From Azoarcus sp. PA01 (GTDB taxonomy: Bacteria; Pseudomonadota; Gammaproteobacteria; Burkholderiales; Rhodocyclaceae), in NCBI GenBank assembly GCA_001274695.2, contig LARU01000001.1:1-64000 (forward strand): a DNA stretch of 64,000 nt, read 5' to 3'. Positions 9,761-18,715 of this stretch are shown in pieces; positions within the stretch are counted from its first letter, which is position 1; the number at the start of each line of letters is the position of its first letter. A program made the position numbers and the translations under genes. The notes beneath the pieces were generated by a model, which was given only the letters and a program-made list of their open reading frames with translations, ran no database searches and was not told the DNA's origin.

Positions 9761-11414
9761 GAAAAGAGGAGTGCATATTCAGGGCATGTCTTCGGACCAG
9801 TCGCCCGCACCACTCATCGCGCCGTTGGGCGTCTTAATCCCTTCGTATTCAGGGCATGTCGGACGTAACGGGTCGTCATGGGCGGCGCCCCGGGGCTGTC
9901 TTAATCGCTTTATATTCAGGACATGTCTTCGGACAGAAGCCGGGCATGGTGGCGTTCACGCTGGACGCGTCTTAATCCCTTTGTATTCAGGGCCTGTATT
10001 CGGACTTAACCATGCCTAAATACAGACTCGCAGCAGGACGTCTTAATCCCTCTGTATTCATCGCCTGTATTCGGACGCTGCCCTCCCCCTTAAGGTGAAG
10101 GCGGAAAGGTCTTAATCCCTTTGTATTCAGGGCCTGTATTCGGACTGGAGCGCAAGGCGCACAAACGTGGTGAATTTCAGTCTTAATCCCTTTGTATTCA
10201 GGGCCTGTACTCGGACGCCGGCCGCAACGGTAGAGACGAAAGCGGAAACGAAGTCTTAATCCCTTTGTATTCAGGGCCTGTATTCGGACGCAGAAGTTCG
10301 ACGGTGACGCTGCCCGATGTTGGGTCTTAATCCCTTTGTATTCCTGGACTGTATTCTGACCAAGCTGCTGTTCGAAGAACGCATCCAGTGGACGTCTTAA
10401 TCCCTTTGTATTCAGGGCCTGTATTCGGACGATCCTCGGATTCACTGAACGCCCCTTCACGGTCGCGTCTTAATCCCTTTGTATTCAGGGCCTGTATTCG
10501 GACGATGAACGGCAGCGAGCACAACCCGCTGGTGTCTTAATCCCTTTGTATTCAGGGCCTGTATTCGGACGGAAACTGGCGCATCGCCACCCCCACGGTC
10601 TATGAGTCTTAATCCCTTTGTATTCAGGGCCTGTATTCGGACCTACACCTGAAGATATGTATCAAAACTTTCCGTCTTAATCCCTTTGTATTCAGGGCCT
10701 GTATTCGGACAGACTTACAGCGTGCACAAGGTTCCGAGCGTGCGGTCTTAATCCCTTTGTATTCAGGGCCTGTATTCGGACACGACGAAGAATCTTGACA
10801 AACGTTCTGGTTGTGTTGTCTTAATCCCTTTGTATTCAGGGCCTGTATTCGGACGCACCGATACTCGTGTCGGTCTCGCGCTCTATGAACTGTCTTAATC
10901 CCTTTGTATTCAGGGCCTGTATTCGGACCCACTAGGGCGGCAAGGCCGCTAGGAGGCCCGTGTCTTAATCCCTTTGTATTCAGGGCCTGTATTCGGACTG
11001 GCGACGCTGCGCTGCTGGATGCGCGACTGCAGTCTTAATCCCTTTGTATTCAGGGCCTGTATCGGACTGGCGGTTGGCGCCAGGTGGTGCGTGACTGGAG
11101 TCTTAATCCCTTTGTATTCAGGGCCTGTATTCGGACGGCAACGTGACCGCGATCCTCGTGCGGATCGGCGTCTTAATCCCTTTGTATTCAGGGCCTGTAT
11201 TCGGACGCGCAAGCGCGCTGGCGATGCCGTCCGGTGTCAGTCTTAATCCCTTTGTATTCAGGGCCTGTATTCGGACCAGTTGCGACGCGTATGTGCTGCG
11301 CTCGATTCAGTCTTAATCCCTTTGTATTCAGGGCCTGTATTCGGACACATCATCGGCACCTGGCATCGCAAAGGCTCGTCTTAATCCCTTTGTATTCAGG
11401 GCCTGTATTCGGAC
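9761..11414 (-). CRISPR. CRISPR array, 23 repeats plus one decayed repeat, 37-bp repeat unit
   Basis: The plus-strand consensus starts GTCTTAATCCCTTTGTATTC and ends AGGGCCTGTATTCGGAC (37 bp). Repeats start at 9831, 9898, 9969, 10040, 10109, 10180, 10253, 10324, 10394, 10467, 10534, 10606, 10674, 10745, 10818, 10892, 10962, 11032, 11100, 11170, 11240, 11310 and 11378, with a half-degenerate unit at 9761-9797. Spacers are about 30-37 bp and all look different. Decayed repeats cluster at the left (9761, 9831, 9898), with further changes at 10040 and 10324. Read on the minus strand the repeat ends ATTAAGAC, like the usual 8-nt ATTGAAAC crRNA tag. I therefore place the leader at the right, next to cas2, with transcription on the minus strand. 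Confidence 0.97.
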
Positions 11415-11532
11415 TGCTCCCTCAAAAAACGCCATATGGAACAACAGGCTGCAGAGGGGTTTCGCAAGATTTTCCGCTGTCGTCGAGCGGATGGTCCTGC
11501 GCGTTGCGCGCACTTGCATGAGCAGAACTGTA
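11415..11532 (-). promoter_or_regulatory. Probable CRISPR leader between cas2 and the first repeat
   Basis: 118 bp between the stop of the downstream cas2 and the newest intact repeat. It contains a perfect hairpin TGCGCG-TTG-CGCGCA (11498-11512), which may end the cas operon transcript, and a T-rich stretch next to the first repeat. No certain -10/-35 boxes. The leader role is inferred from position and repeat decay at the far end. Confidence 0.6.
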
Positions 11533-11862
11533 TCACTTCGCCTGAGGCGCGAGCAAAGCCTTCAGTTGCGGGGTGGTCGCGGAGAGAAGTGTGATTTCCT
11601 CGAGGGTCGAGCCTCGGCCGATGGTGTCGATCTGCGGGTGGGCAGGAAGTTGGTAGGCACGCACGTCGTCCTGGCCGGAGTCGATACGCTTTTCGACCGC
11701 GCCCATGAGCTGGCTCATGGCAACGACGCTGCCCTCGAAATAGAAAACGGAATACTGGACCGGCACCGCCTCATGGACCAGAAACCGGTGCAGGCGCTGC
11801 AGCCGTTTGGAGTCAGCGATGTCGTAGGCGATCAGCCAGTCGTGCCGGTTGCTCAGGGCCAC
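11533..11862 (-). CDS. cas2: Cas2, leader-proximal copy
   Basis: About 109 residues if the GTG at 11862 is used; this fits Cas2 length, while the first in-frame ATG (11916) would add 18 unrelated residues. Ferredoxin-like fold starting HDWLIAYDIADSKRLQRLHR, with the conserved aspartate after the first strand. Works with Cas1 in spacer integration. The start overlaps the end of the small gene at 11853-12062. A second, different Cas2 is encoded upstream of cas1. Confidence 0.88.
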   Translation of the reverse strand: MALSNRHDWLIAYDIADSKRLQRLHRFLVHEAVPVQYSVFYFEGSVVAMSQLMGAVEKRIDSGQDDVRAYQLPAHPQIDTIGRGSTLEEITLLSATTPQLKALLAPQAK

Positions 11863-12062
11863 GCGTCGACTTCCCTGACGAGATGGCGATGCAGATCGGC
11901 CAGCAGCTCCGGACAATGGCTGGGGCGCGGATTGGCCCGCGCTCCGACGGCGTGTGCGAGGATCCCGATCGGCGTCTCGCCGGCGGCGAGGCGGTCTGCT
12001 TCGGTGCCGGCTTCGTGCAGCAAGAATCGACTGATCCGATTCCTCGGCAGGGTGTTCGTCAC
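11853..12062 (-). CDS. Small unknown protein coupled between cas1 and cas2
   Basis: 69 residues, GTG start overlapping the cas1 stop (GTGA) and end overlapping the GTG start of cas2 by 10 bases. This chain of overlaps argues that it is translated. It begins TNTLPRNRISRFLLHEAGTE and has no family I recognise; it is basic, partly helical and has no membrane segment. Position suggests an accessory role in spacer acquisition, which is inference only. Confidence 0.55.
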   Translation of the reverse strand: MTNTLPRNRISRFLLHEAGTEADRLAAGETPIGILAHAVGARANPRPSHCPELLADLHRHLVREVDAWP

Positions 12063-13048
12063 AGATAGTCCTCCAGATCCTCGAAGCGCTCGAGCAGCGG
12101 TTCGCCCGCCTGCCGCAACCGGCGGATAAGCCGCATGCAGACGGCGCGCAGCCAGCGCTGAAGCACCGGGGTGAAGGCTGCCCAGGCCTCGTAAAAATGG
12201 CTGCGTCCGGCCTTGCCGAGCAGACAGGCTTCGCGGTCCTGGCTGAAGTGCGCGGCGCGCAGCGTTTCGGTACGAAACAGTCCGATCAACCAGCGATCGA
12301 CCGCAGGTCGCAAGGGTTCGATGAGGTCGCAGGCCAACGATTCGCGACCGAATGCCGGACGATGGTAGAAGCCGATGAGCGGATCGATGCCGGCCTTGTG
12401 AGCGGCGCGCACGGCTTCGAAATGAAGCAGGGTATACCCCAGCGACAAACAGACATTCACCGGATCGCGGGGCGGCCTGCGGTTGCGGCCACCAAAGCCG
12501 AGCTCCGGTGCAAAGAGTGCGACCAGCCCGCCGAAGTAGGCGCGCGCGGCGCTGCCCTCCAGACCACGCAGGCACGCGCAGGCACAATCCGGCGTTTCAT
12601 CAATGGCATGCAACGCGCACGCAATGCCTATGCGCGCATCGTGCAAAGCCTTGCGGCGCTGCGGGCGGCTGGCTTCGGCTTCGCGGATCAGCCTGTGCTG
12701 ACGCCTGAGCTTGGCAACAACGATGCCGCGAGCCCATTGGTCGCAAAAGGCGTGGTCGAACGCGAACCGGCCCTGCGCCAGGCGAATCGCGGCATCATTG
12801 TGGGCCGGTCCGAGGACGACCGCCACCTGCCGGCTCATGCGCGGACTCAGAAAAAGCGTGGGCACGCCGGCCTCGGCAAGATGCATGAGTGCGCCGCTCT
12901 CGATCCGCGTGCGCGCACCCTGGATGACGAGACGATCGATCAGCTTGACGGGAACGGTACTCCGGCGCATGCCCTCCTCGTACATGGCGAGCGCGCCGTC
13001 GGCGTAGCGAACCTCGAGGCCGGCGCGGTCGAGCAGCAGCATGCCCAT
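12059..13048 (-). CDS. cas1: Cas1 integrase
   Basis: 329 residues, metal-dependent integrase that with Cas2 inserts new spacers. The active-site residues are visible: glutamate in RGLEGSAARAYF (E164), histidine in IGFYHRPAFGRES (H229), and the acidic residues D241/E244 in LACDLIEPLRP. No reverse transcriptase or Cas6 fusion. It starts 3 bp after the stop of an upstream cas2 and overlaps the small gene downstream. Confidence 0.96.
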   Translation of the reverse strand: MGMLLLDRAGLEVRYADGALAMYEEGMRRSTVPVKLIDRLVIQGARTRIESGALMHLAEAGVPTLFLSPRMSRQVAVVLGPAHNDAAIRLAQGRFAFDHAFCDQWARGIVVAKLRRQHRLIREAEASRPQRRKALHDARIGIACALHAIDETPDCACACLRGLEGSAARAYFGGLVALFAPELGFGGRNRRPPRDPVNVCLSLGYTLLHFEAVRAAHKAGIDPLIGFYHRPAFGRESLACDLIEPLRPAVDRWLIGLFRTETLRAAHFSQDREACLLGKAGRSHFYEAWAAFTPVLQRWLRAVCMRLIRRLRQAGEPLLERFEDLEDYL

Positions 13049-13051
13049 GTT

Positions 13052-13336
13052 TCAGCCCACGTAGAAGTAGTTGTCGTCGGCGGGCGCCTGGGCAAGCCCG
13101 AGCGACCAGACCCGGGCCCTGGGGTCGAGCCGGAGCAGCAGAAAGCGGTCCTCGGACGCTTCTAGCAGCCGCGACATGTCACGCAGCAATTCGTGCCGCT
13201 CGGCAGGTGTGAGAAAGATTTCGTGCACCGATTTCTGTCCTCCGGTGCGGTAGGCGCGCACACGCGCCAGTGCGGTCGCCAGTCTGCGTGGCGAGGCAAC
13301 GTCGTAAGCGGCAAGAAAGAGGCTACGCTCGGTCAT
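13052..13336 (-). CDS. cas2: Cas2, second copy upstream of cas1
   Basis: 94 residues, Cas2-like: SLFLAAYDVASPRRLATALA opens the fold, then GGQKSVHEIFLTPAERHELL. First gene of the adaptation unit, separated from cas1 by 3 bp. It differs strongly from the other Cas2 (11533-11862), so they are not a recent duplication. It may pair with Cas1 or have taken on another role. Confidence 0.88.
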   Translation of the reverse strand: MTERSLFLAAYDVASPRRLATALARVRAYRTGGQKSVHEIFLTPAERHELLRDMSRLLEASEDRFLLLRLDPRARVWSLGLAQAPADDNYFYVG

Positions 13337-13476
13337 CGTCCCGACTCCGTTTACAGAACGCAGGCATGATGAACGGTATCGCCCAATTGCCGGGTTGGCG
13401 CAAGCTTGCGACAGTTGCCGGAGACGATTTATGCGTTAGTCTTTGGCCGTCGCTCAATCATCAGAATTACCACGTC
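13337..13476. promoter_or_regulatory. Divergent intergenic region with palindrome CGCAAGCTTGCG
   Basis: 140 bp between the starts of the adaptation operon (minus) and the CARF-winged-helix gene (plus). It holds a perfect 12-bp palindrome at 13399-13410, centred 72.5 bp before the start at 13477. Nearly the same sequence lies at the same distance before the genes at 3522 and 23079. Good candidate operator and two-way promoter region. Confidence 0.5.
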
Positions 13477-14622
13477 ATGTCAGATCCGAAGCCACGAAGT
13501 ACTGCCCGCCGCATCCTGCTTGCCGTCACCGGTCTGACGCCGCAGGTGGTCACCGAAACGCTCTACGCGCTCGCCTGCCCGCCACACACGGGCGGTGCAG
13601 CATGGTTGCCGGACGAAATCCATCTCGTCACCACCGCCACCGGCGCCGAAAACGCACGGCTCAACCTGCTGCAGGGCGAGGGCTGGTTTCATCGGTTGCG
13701 CGCGGATTACGACCTGCCGCCGATCGAATTCGACGCCGATCACATCCATGTACTCCAGAACGGGCAGGGTCAGCCGCTGGAAGACATCCGCACACAGGCG
13801 CATAACACCTGCGCGTCCGATTTCATCACCGAACTGGTGAGACGCTTCACCACCGATCCAGCGTCCGAACTGCACGTCTCCATCGCCGGGGGGCGGAAGA
13901 CCATGGGCTACTACCTGGGCTATGCGCTGTCGCTGTACGGCCGCGCGCAGGACAGGCTGTCGCATGTGCTGGTTTCCGATCCTTACGAGACCAACCGCCA
14001 GTTCTACTACCCCACGCCTTACGACTTTCCGATCCATGTGCGAAGGGGGGAGCGCGAGATCACCGTCGATGCGCGCAACGCCCGCGTGGACCTGGCCGAG
14101 ATACCCTTCGTGCGCCTGCGCGAGGGTCTGCCCGCGCGCCTTGTGAACGGCGTCACCGGTTTCAGTGAGGCCATCTCCCGCGCCAACCGTGGCCTCGAGC
14201 CGCCCCTGCTGCGCTTGTGCATCGGTGCGCGGGAGGTTTACGCCGATGAGACGGCAATCGATTTGAGCGAGACCGAATTCCTGGTGGCATTGTGGCTGGC
14301 CGAACGGCTGCAGGGCGGCGGCGGGCCGGATGCAAACACTGCGGGCGAAGAAGCGGCCGAGTTTCTCGACGTGGCCAGGCGGGTACTGGGCAGCATGAGC
14401 GCCCGCTACGAGAAAATCGAAACCGCGATCCGGCGCTGCGAGGGCTGCAAGGAAGATGTGGGCCGGTACTTCCAGCCGCACAAGTCGCGCATCAACAAAT
14501 CGCTGGAACGATGCCTCGGGGCACGCCCTGCCGCCCGCTATCAGATCGCCGCGCTACGCAGCCGTATGGGCATGGGCTACTACCTGCCGCTGAGTGTCGA
14601 CGAGGTCGTCTTTGAATCGTGA
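13477..14622 (+). CDS. NE0113-family (TIGR02584) CARF protein with C-terminal winged helix
   Basis: 381 residues from the ATG at 13477, where family homology begins (RRILLAVTGLTPQVVTETL). N-terminal CARF-like domain (about 10-230) with ligand-loop motif SIAGGRKTM (135-143). The C-terminal third (about 265-381) reads like an OmpR-type winged helix: IDLSETEFLVALWLAERL, then KSRINKSLERCLG and a final GMGYYLPL hairpin. Family members are tied to type III systems and have been proposed as ring nucleases; the winged helix suggests a ligand-responsive DNA- or RNA-binding regulator. Divergent from the cas2-cas1 unit, so it may control adaptation. Confidence 0.8.
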   Translation: MSDPKPRSTARRILLAVTGLTPQVVTETLYALACPPHTGGAAWLPDEIHLVTTATGAENARLNLLQGEGWFHRLRADYDLPPIEFDADHIHVLQNGQGQPLEDIRTQAHNTCASDFITELVRRFTTDPASELHVSIAGGRKTMGYYLGYALSLYGRAQDRLSHVLVSDPYETNRQFYYPTPYDFPIHVRRGEREITVDARNARVDLAEIPFVRLREGLPARLVNGVTGFSEAISRANRGLEPPLLRLCIGAREVYADETAIDLSETEFLVALWLAERLQGGGGPDANTAGEEAAEFLDVARRVLGSMSARYEKIETAIRRCEGCKEDVGRYFQPHKSRINKSLERCLGARPAARYQIAALRSRMGMGYYLPLSVDEVVFES

Positions 14623-14761
14623 CTACCTTGGCAGATGATATGCTTATGTATTTGTTATGCATTTCAGCACACGTCGATCGGCACTTCTGGACGTGAATGG
14701 CACTACGAGCCGGCTGCTGGGCTGGCAGCGCAGAGTGAGCAGAGGGAGAGGATAGCGGCTT

Positions 14762-16408
14762 ATGCGTTACGTCTATATGTTCGAAACCCGAGGCATCCAG
14801 CGTTTTCTGTTCGCAAGCGGCAGATTGCGCGACATGCTCGGCGGCAGTGAGCTGGTCGACTACCTGTGCGCCGACGGTGGCCTGCTCGATCAGACCCTGA
14901 GGCGGCTGGAACTCACGCCCGACGTTGTGCGCAAGGCGGGCGGCGCGTTCTACTTGTTGTTCATCACGCGTGAAGAGGCCGAGCGCCTGCGCGCAGCCTG
15001 GCGGCTGGCCTGCGCGCACTGGCTGCCGGGCGTAGAGAAGGTAGACGTGCTGGCGTCGGGTAAAAGCGCACGCGAAGCCATCGCGAACGGCTTGGAGCTG
15101 TTACGCGAAGAGAGAAACCGCATGCGGGCGGATCTGCCCCGCCCCGGCCCGCTCGCCGAGCGCAGCGCCCGCACCGGGTTCGCGGCCGTGAAGCGGGAGC
15201 GGGACGAAGCGATGGACGCGGCCACGGCACGGCAGCGCAGCTTCAACCGCCCAGCCGACAGCCTGCCGCTGGCGTCGCGCTTTCTCGATGGTAACGGCTT
15301 CATCTGGCCGGTGAACTTCGAGGAAACGGCACCGGCCCGCAGCCGCTTTCCTCTCGGCGAACGCCGTCTGGTGGGTCTGCTTCATGCTGATGGCAACGGT
15401 CTGGGCGAGTTGCTGCGCACCCTCAACCACGCCTGCGAGCGGGCCGAAGACAAGTCCTACATTCGGCTGTACCGCAAGTTTTCCGACGGACTCGGGCGCG
15501 CCACGCTGCGCGCCGCGCAAACCGCCAGCCGCGAGGTGCTGGTGCCGGCGGCGGAAAATGGCGTGCTGCCGGCGCGGCCGCTGGTGCTCGGCGGCGACGA
15601 TCTCACCATCGTGCTGCGTGCCGACCTCGCACTGGGCTTCGCACGTGTGTTTCTCGCCGCCTTCGAGGCTGAAACCCGAGAGGCCATGGACGGGCTCCGG
15701 CAGATCTTTGTGGATGAAGGACTCGCGGAGCATGCCAGGGCGCTGCCGGCGCATCTCACTGCCTGCGCCGGCCTGTGCTACATGAAATGCAGCCAGCCGT
15801 TTCATGCCGGGCACGAGCTGGCCGAATCCCTGTGCAAACGCGCCAAGGGTGCGTCGCGCAAGGTGCGGCAGGCCGGCGACCCAATGCCTGCCACGCTCGC
15901 GCTCCACAAGGTACAGGACAGCTTGCTCGAGGACGCCGAAAGCCAGTTCCGTCAGAATCATGTGGCGCGGCACGAGGTCGCAGCCGACGCAACTGCGCGT
16001 GCACCCGAGCTGCATCTGGCGCTGCCGGCCTATGCCTTGCATCCCACGGCCGGCTTGCCGGCGCTCGACGATCTGCTCGCGCTGACGACGGTGTTCGACC
16101 GGAGCACCTCGGCCGGCGCACTCAACGACCGCCCGCTGCGCGAGCTGGCCACGATGATGCACGCCAATCTGCCGCTGGCCCGCCATGCCTATGTGCGCTG
16201 GCGCGATCTGGCCACACGCGAGCACAAGGCTGCGCTTGGCCGGTTCGATGCCGCGCTCGGTGCCCTCGTGGGGGAAACCGCCCCTGATCTGCCGTGCTCC
16301 CGCCCTGAGCCGGATACGGCGCTCACGCACAGCCCGATTTCCGATCTTCTGTCCCTGCTCACGGTGCGCCCGAGCACCAGCACCGAAGCGGAGCGCCTCG
16401 CCCGATGA
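14762..16408 (+). CDS. cas10: Cas10 large subunit, cyclase-competent, no HD domain
   Basis: 548 residues, short for Cas10 because the N-terminal HD nuclease domain is missing; the protein begins directly with the first palm region (YVYMFETRGIQRFLF). Palm 1 contains HADGNGLG (208-215); palm 2 contains VLGGDD (GGDD 277-280), the site that makes cyclic oligoadenylate. So target binding should trigger signalling but not Cas10 ssDNA cutting. Strong ribosome site (AGAGGGAGAGGAT) before the ATG. First gene of a tightly overlapping operon; its stop overlaps the next start (ATGA). Confidence 0.93.
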   Translation: MRYVYMFETRGIQRFLFASGRLRDMLGGSELVDYLCADGGLLDQTLRRLELTPDVVRKAGGAFYLLFITREEAERLRAAWRLACAHWLPGVEKVDVLASGKSAREAIANGLELLREERNRMRADLPRPGPLAERSARTGFAAVKRERDEAMDAATARQRSFNRPADSLPLASRFLDGNGFIWPVNFEETAPARSRFPLGERRLVGLLHADGNGLGELLRTLNHACERAEDKSYIRLYRKFSDGLGRATLRAAQTASREVLVPAAENGVLPARPLVLGGDDLTIVLRADLALGFARVFLAAFEAETREAMDGLRQIFVDEGLAEHARALPAHLTACAGLCYMKCSQPFHAGHELAESLCKRAKGASRKVRQAGDPMPATLALHKVQDSLLEDAESQFRQNHVARHEVAADATARAPELHLALPAYALHPTAGLPALDDLLALTTVFDRSTSAGALNDRPLRELATMMHANLPLARHAYVRWRDLATREHKAALGRFDAALGALVGETAPDLPCSRPEPDTALTHSPISDLLSLLTVRPSTSTEAERLAR

Positions 16409-17103
16409 CGACGACCCTCGACACCCCGATGCACGCCAGCGAGACGGAGCGTGCGGCGTTGCAGCTGCACTTTGCCCACTACTGGCACGCCGGCAGCGGT
16501 ACCGGCAGCGGATACCACCTGGATGCGCTTTGCCTGCGCGACGCCGACGACCTGCCCCTGTTGCCGGGCCGGCAGTTGAAGGGCGTGCTGCGCCATGCGC
16601 TGCGGCGCGCACAGGCGTGGGGCTGGCTGGCCGAGCTGCCACTGCCCGACGGACCCGCCGACTGCCATGAGACCCTGCTGTTCGGCTCGCGCAGCCAGAG
16701 CGAACACCGCAGCGCCACCCTGCCCGGCATGTTGCGGGTCGAGAGCGCCCACCTGCCCCGCGCGGAGCGTGAGTGGCTCGCTGCGCCCGGCCGGGAGGCC
16801 CTGCGCGGAGAGCTTTTCGGGGAGTTGTTCTCGACCGCTATCAACGAGTACGGCAGCGCACAACGCTACAGTCTGCGCGGCATCGAGGTGTGCCTGCCGG
16901 TGACGCTGCACGCCGGGCTGGGACTCGCACTCACCGCCGCCCATACCGATCACCGCGCTCAGCAGAACGCCTATCTGACCTCGGCCACGGGCTGGTCCGC
17001 GCTGCGTGCGGCACTGCCGCTGGTCGACGCCTTGGGCGCCCATCGCACCCGCGGACTCGGCGAAGTGCACCTCACGCTCATGCCTGCCGAGCAAGGAGTC
17101 TGA
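16405..17103 (+). CDS. Cas7-group RAMP (Csm3-like) backbone subunit
   Basis: 232 residues, single RAMP domain. Shows the Csm3-type segment GYHLDALCLRD with D40 at the position of the RNA-cleaving aspartate, followed by LPLLPGRQLKGVLRHALR, the glycine-rich loop of Cas7 proteins. Near the end a second loop, AHRTRGLGEVHL. Overlaps cas10 by ATGA and precedes csx10 by 2 bp. Likely forms the crRNA-binding filament and cuts target RNA. Confidence 0.85.
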   Translation: MTTTLDTPMHASETERAALQLHFAHYWHAGSGTGSGYHLDALCLRDADDLPLLPGRQLKGVLRHALRRAQAWGWLAELPLPDGPADCHETLLFGSRSQSEHRSATLPGMLRVESAHLPRAEREWLAAPGREALRGELFGELFSTAINEYGSAQRYSLRGIEVCLPVTLHAGLGLALTAAHTDHRAQQNAYLTSATGWSALRAALPLVDALGAHRTRGLGEVHLTLMPAEQGV

Positions 17104-17105
17104 CC

Positions 17106-18715
17106 ATGCCCTCCGCCGCTTTCGACATCGTCCTCGAACAACCCGTCATCATCAGCCAGCAATCGGCCACGGCCGGCGCGCATCAAAGCCTCGATTACAT
17201 TCCGGGCTCGGCCGTGCTTGGGCTTGCCGCGGCGCGTCTGTATGCCACACTCCCGGCCGCGGCAGCCTGGACGTTCTTCCACAGCGGCCGGGTCCGCTTC
17301 GGCGATGGTTTGCCCGTCACCGCCAGCGGTGAGCTCGCCTACCCGGTGCCGCTCAGCTGGCACACCTACAAGGGGGAGTCCGCACGCAGTGCGGGTGACA
17401 CGCTGCGCGCGGAAGCACTGTTCGACCCCACCCTGCACGCGACATCGACCGAACGACAGCCGGTGCAGTTGCGCGGCGGGTACGCCACAGTGGCTGGCCA
17501 GTTCCTGCAGCCGGCACACGAATCGACGCTGAAGACCGCCATCGATCCGGACACCGGCATGGCAGCCGAGAGCCAGTTGTTCGGCTATCAGGCGCTGAGC
17601 GCCGGCCAATGGTTTCGTACCACGATCCGGGCGGACGAGGACATCGACGCCACGCTGTGGCAGACGCTGCTCACACACTTGGCCGGCCCGGCCAGACTCG
17701 GCCGCTCGCGCAGCGCCCAGTTCGGCGCCGTGCGCTTCGCCGCGGCCGACGCTGCCCCGCCGATGGCGGCGCGCCCCCCGGCGCGACCGGCACGACCGGC
17801 GCGACGACCCTCACGCTGTGGTTGCTGAGCGATCTCGCGCTCGAACGCGACGGACAGCCCTGCCTCCAACCCGAGGCCGATCTGCTCGGCTTGCCCGACG
17901 ACGCGCAATGGTTGGTGTCCGGCAGTTTCCTGCGCACGCGTCGCTTCAGCCCCTACAACGCCTATCGTCGCGGCTACGATAGCGAACGCCAGCTTATCAG
18001 CCGTGGCAGCGTGCTGCGCTACCGCCTGCCGCGTCCGCTGAGCGCTGAGGAGACGCGCACGCTCGCCGACGGCCTGGGCCTGTATGTCGAAGCTGGGCTC
18101 GGACATGTCTGGATCGATCCGCCGCTGCTCGCCACCGGCCAGCCCCGGTTCTCGCCGGCCGCCGCCCGGCCGCAGGCCCTCCGCACTGGCACAGGCAAAG
18201 TCACCGCGCCACGCCCGGCCAGTGTGCTGATCGACGTGCTGGAGCGCCGACTAGCCCGGCGCAATGGCGGCCCGCTGGCCGAGCAGACGGCACGCCGCCT
18301 GTACGAGGACTTGTGCCAACGCATCCGCGAGGCGAGACGCTACAAGGCGGTGGCACCGGGCGTGGCACTCGCCGACGCCCCCGGGCGCAGCCAATGGGGT
18401 CGGCTGAAGGAGGCGGCCAGCGACTGGCGACGCCCTGACCAGCAGGATGCGCTGTGGCGCGTACTGGCCGATCCGGGCGACGGCATCGTACGCGCACGCA
18501 GCGGTTGGGATGCCCGCTTCGGCCCGGCCCCCGATCAGCAACTGGATCAGTGGATGCGAGCCGAACTCGCGGCATTGACTGGACAAGGCAGTATCGATCT
18601 GGCGGCAGTCGTGGGCCATCTCGCCGTGTTGGGCCTGCAGGCGCCCTGGGGGCGCTGCGTCGATGGCACCGAACAGTCTCCGCAAAGCCATTCATCACGG
18701 GAGAACGTGGCATGA
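17106..18715 (+). CDS. csx10: Csx10 (type III-D Cas5-group RAMP), interrupted by one frameshift
   Basis: Csx10 is the type III-D Cas5-like subunit that caps the 5' end of the crRNA. The N-terminal half (SLDYIPGSAVLGLAAARLY) is read from 17106 to about 17770; the C-terminal half (SFLRTRRFSPYNAYRRGYDS) continues in another frame to 18715. The frames cross near a run of six C at 17774-17779. Slippage or one wrong C there would restore about 535 residues. Neighbouring cas genes are intact, so I favour a sequencing error, phase variation or programmed slippage over decay. Confidence 0.75.

Noticed and set aside
9987..11519. Open frames of 60-157 residues through the array with repeated words such as NTKGLR and YKGIKT
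   Set aside because: They are translations of the 37-bp CRISPR repeat; no start sites and no sense outside the array.
15101..16642. 513-residue minus-strand frame opposite cas10
   Set aside because: G+C-driven antisense frame; cas10 on the plus strand has all motifs.
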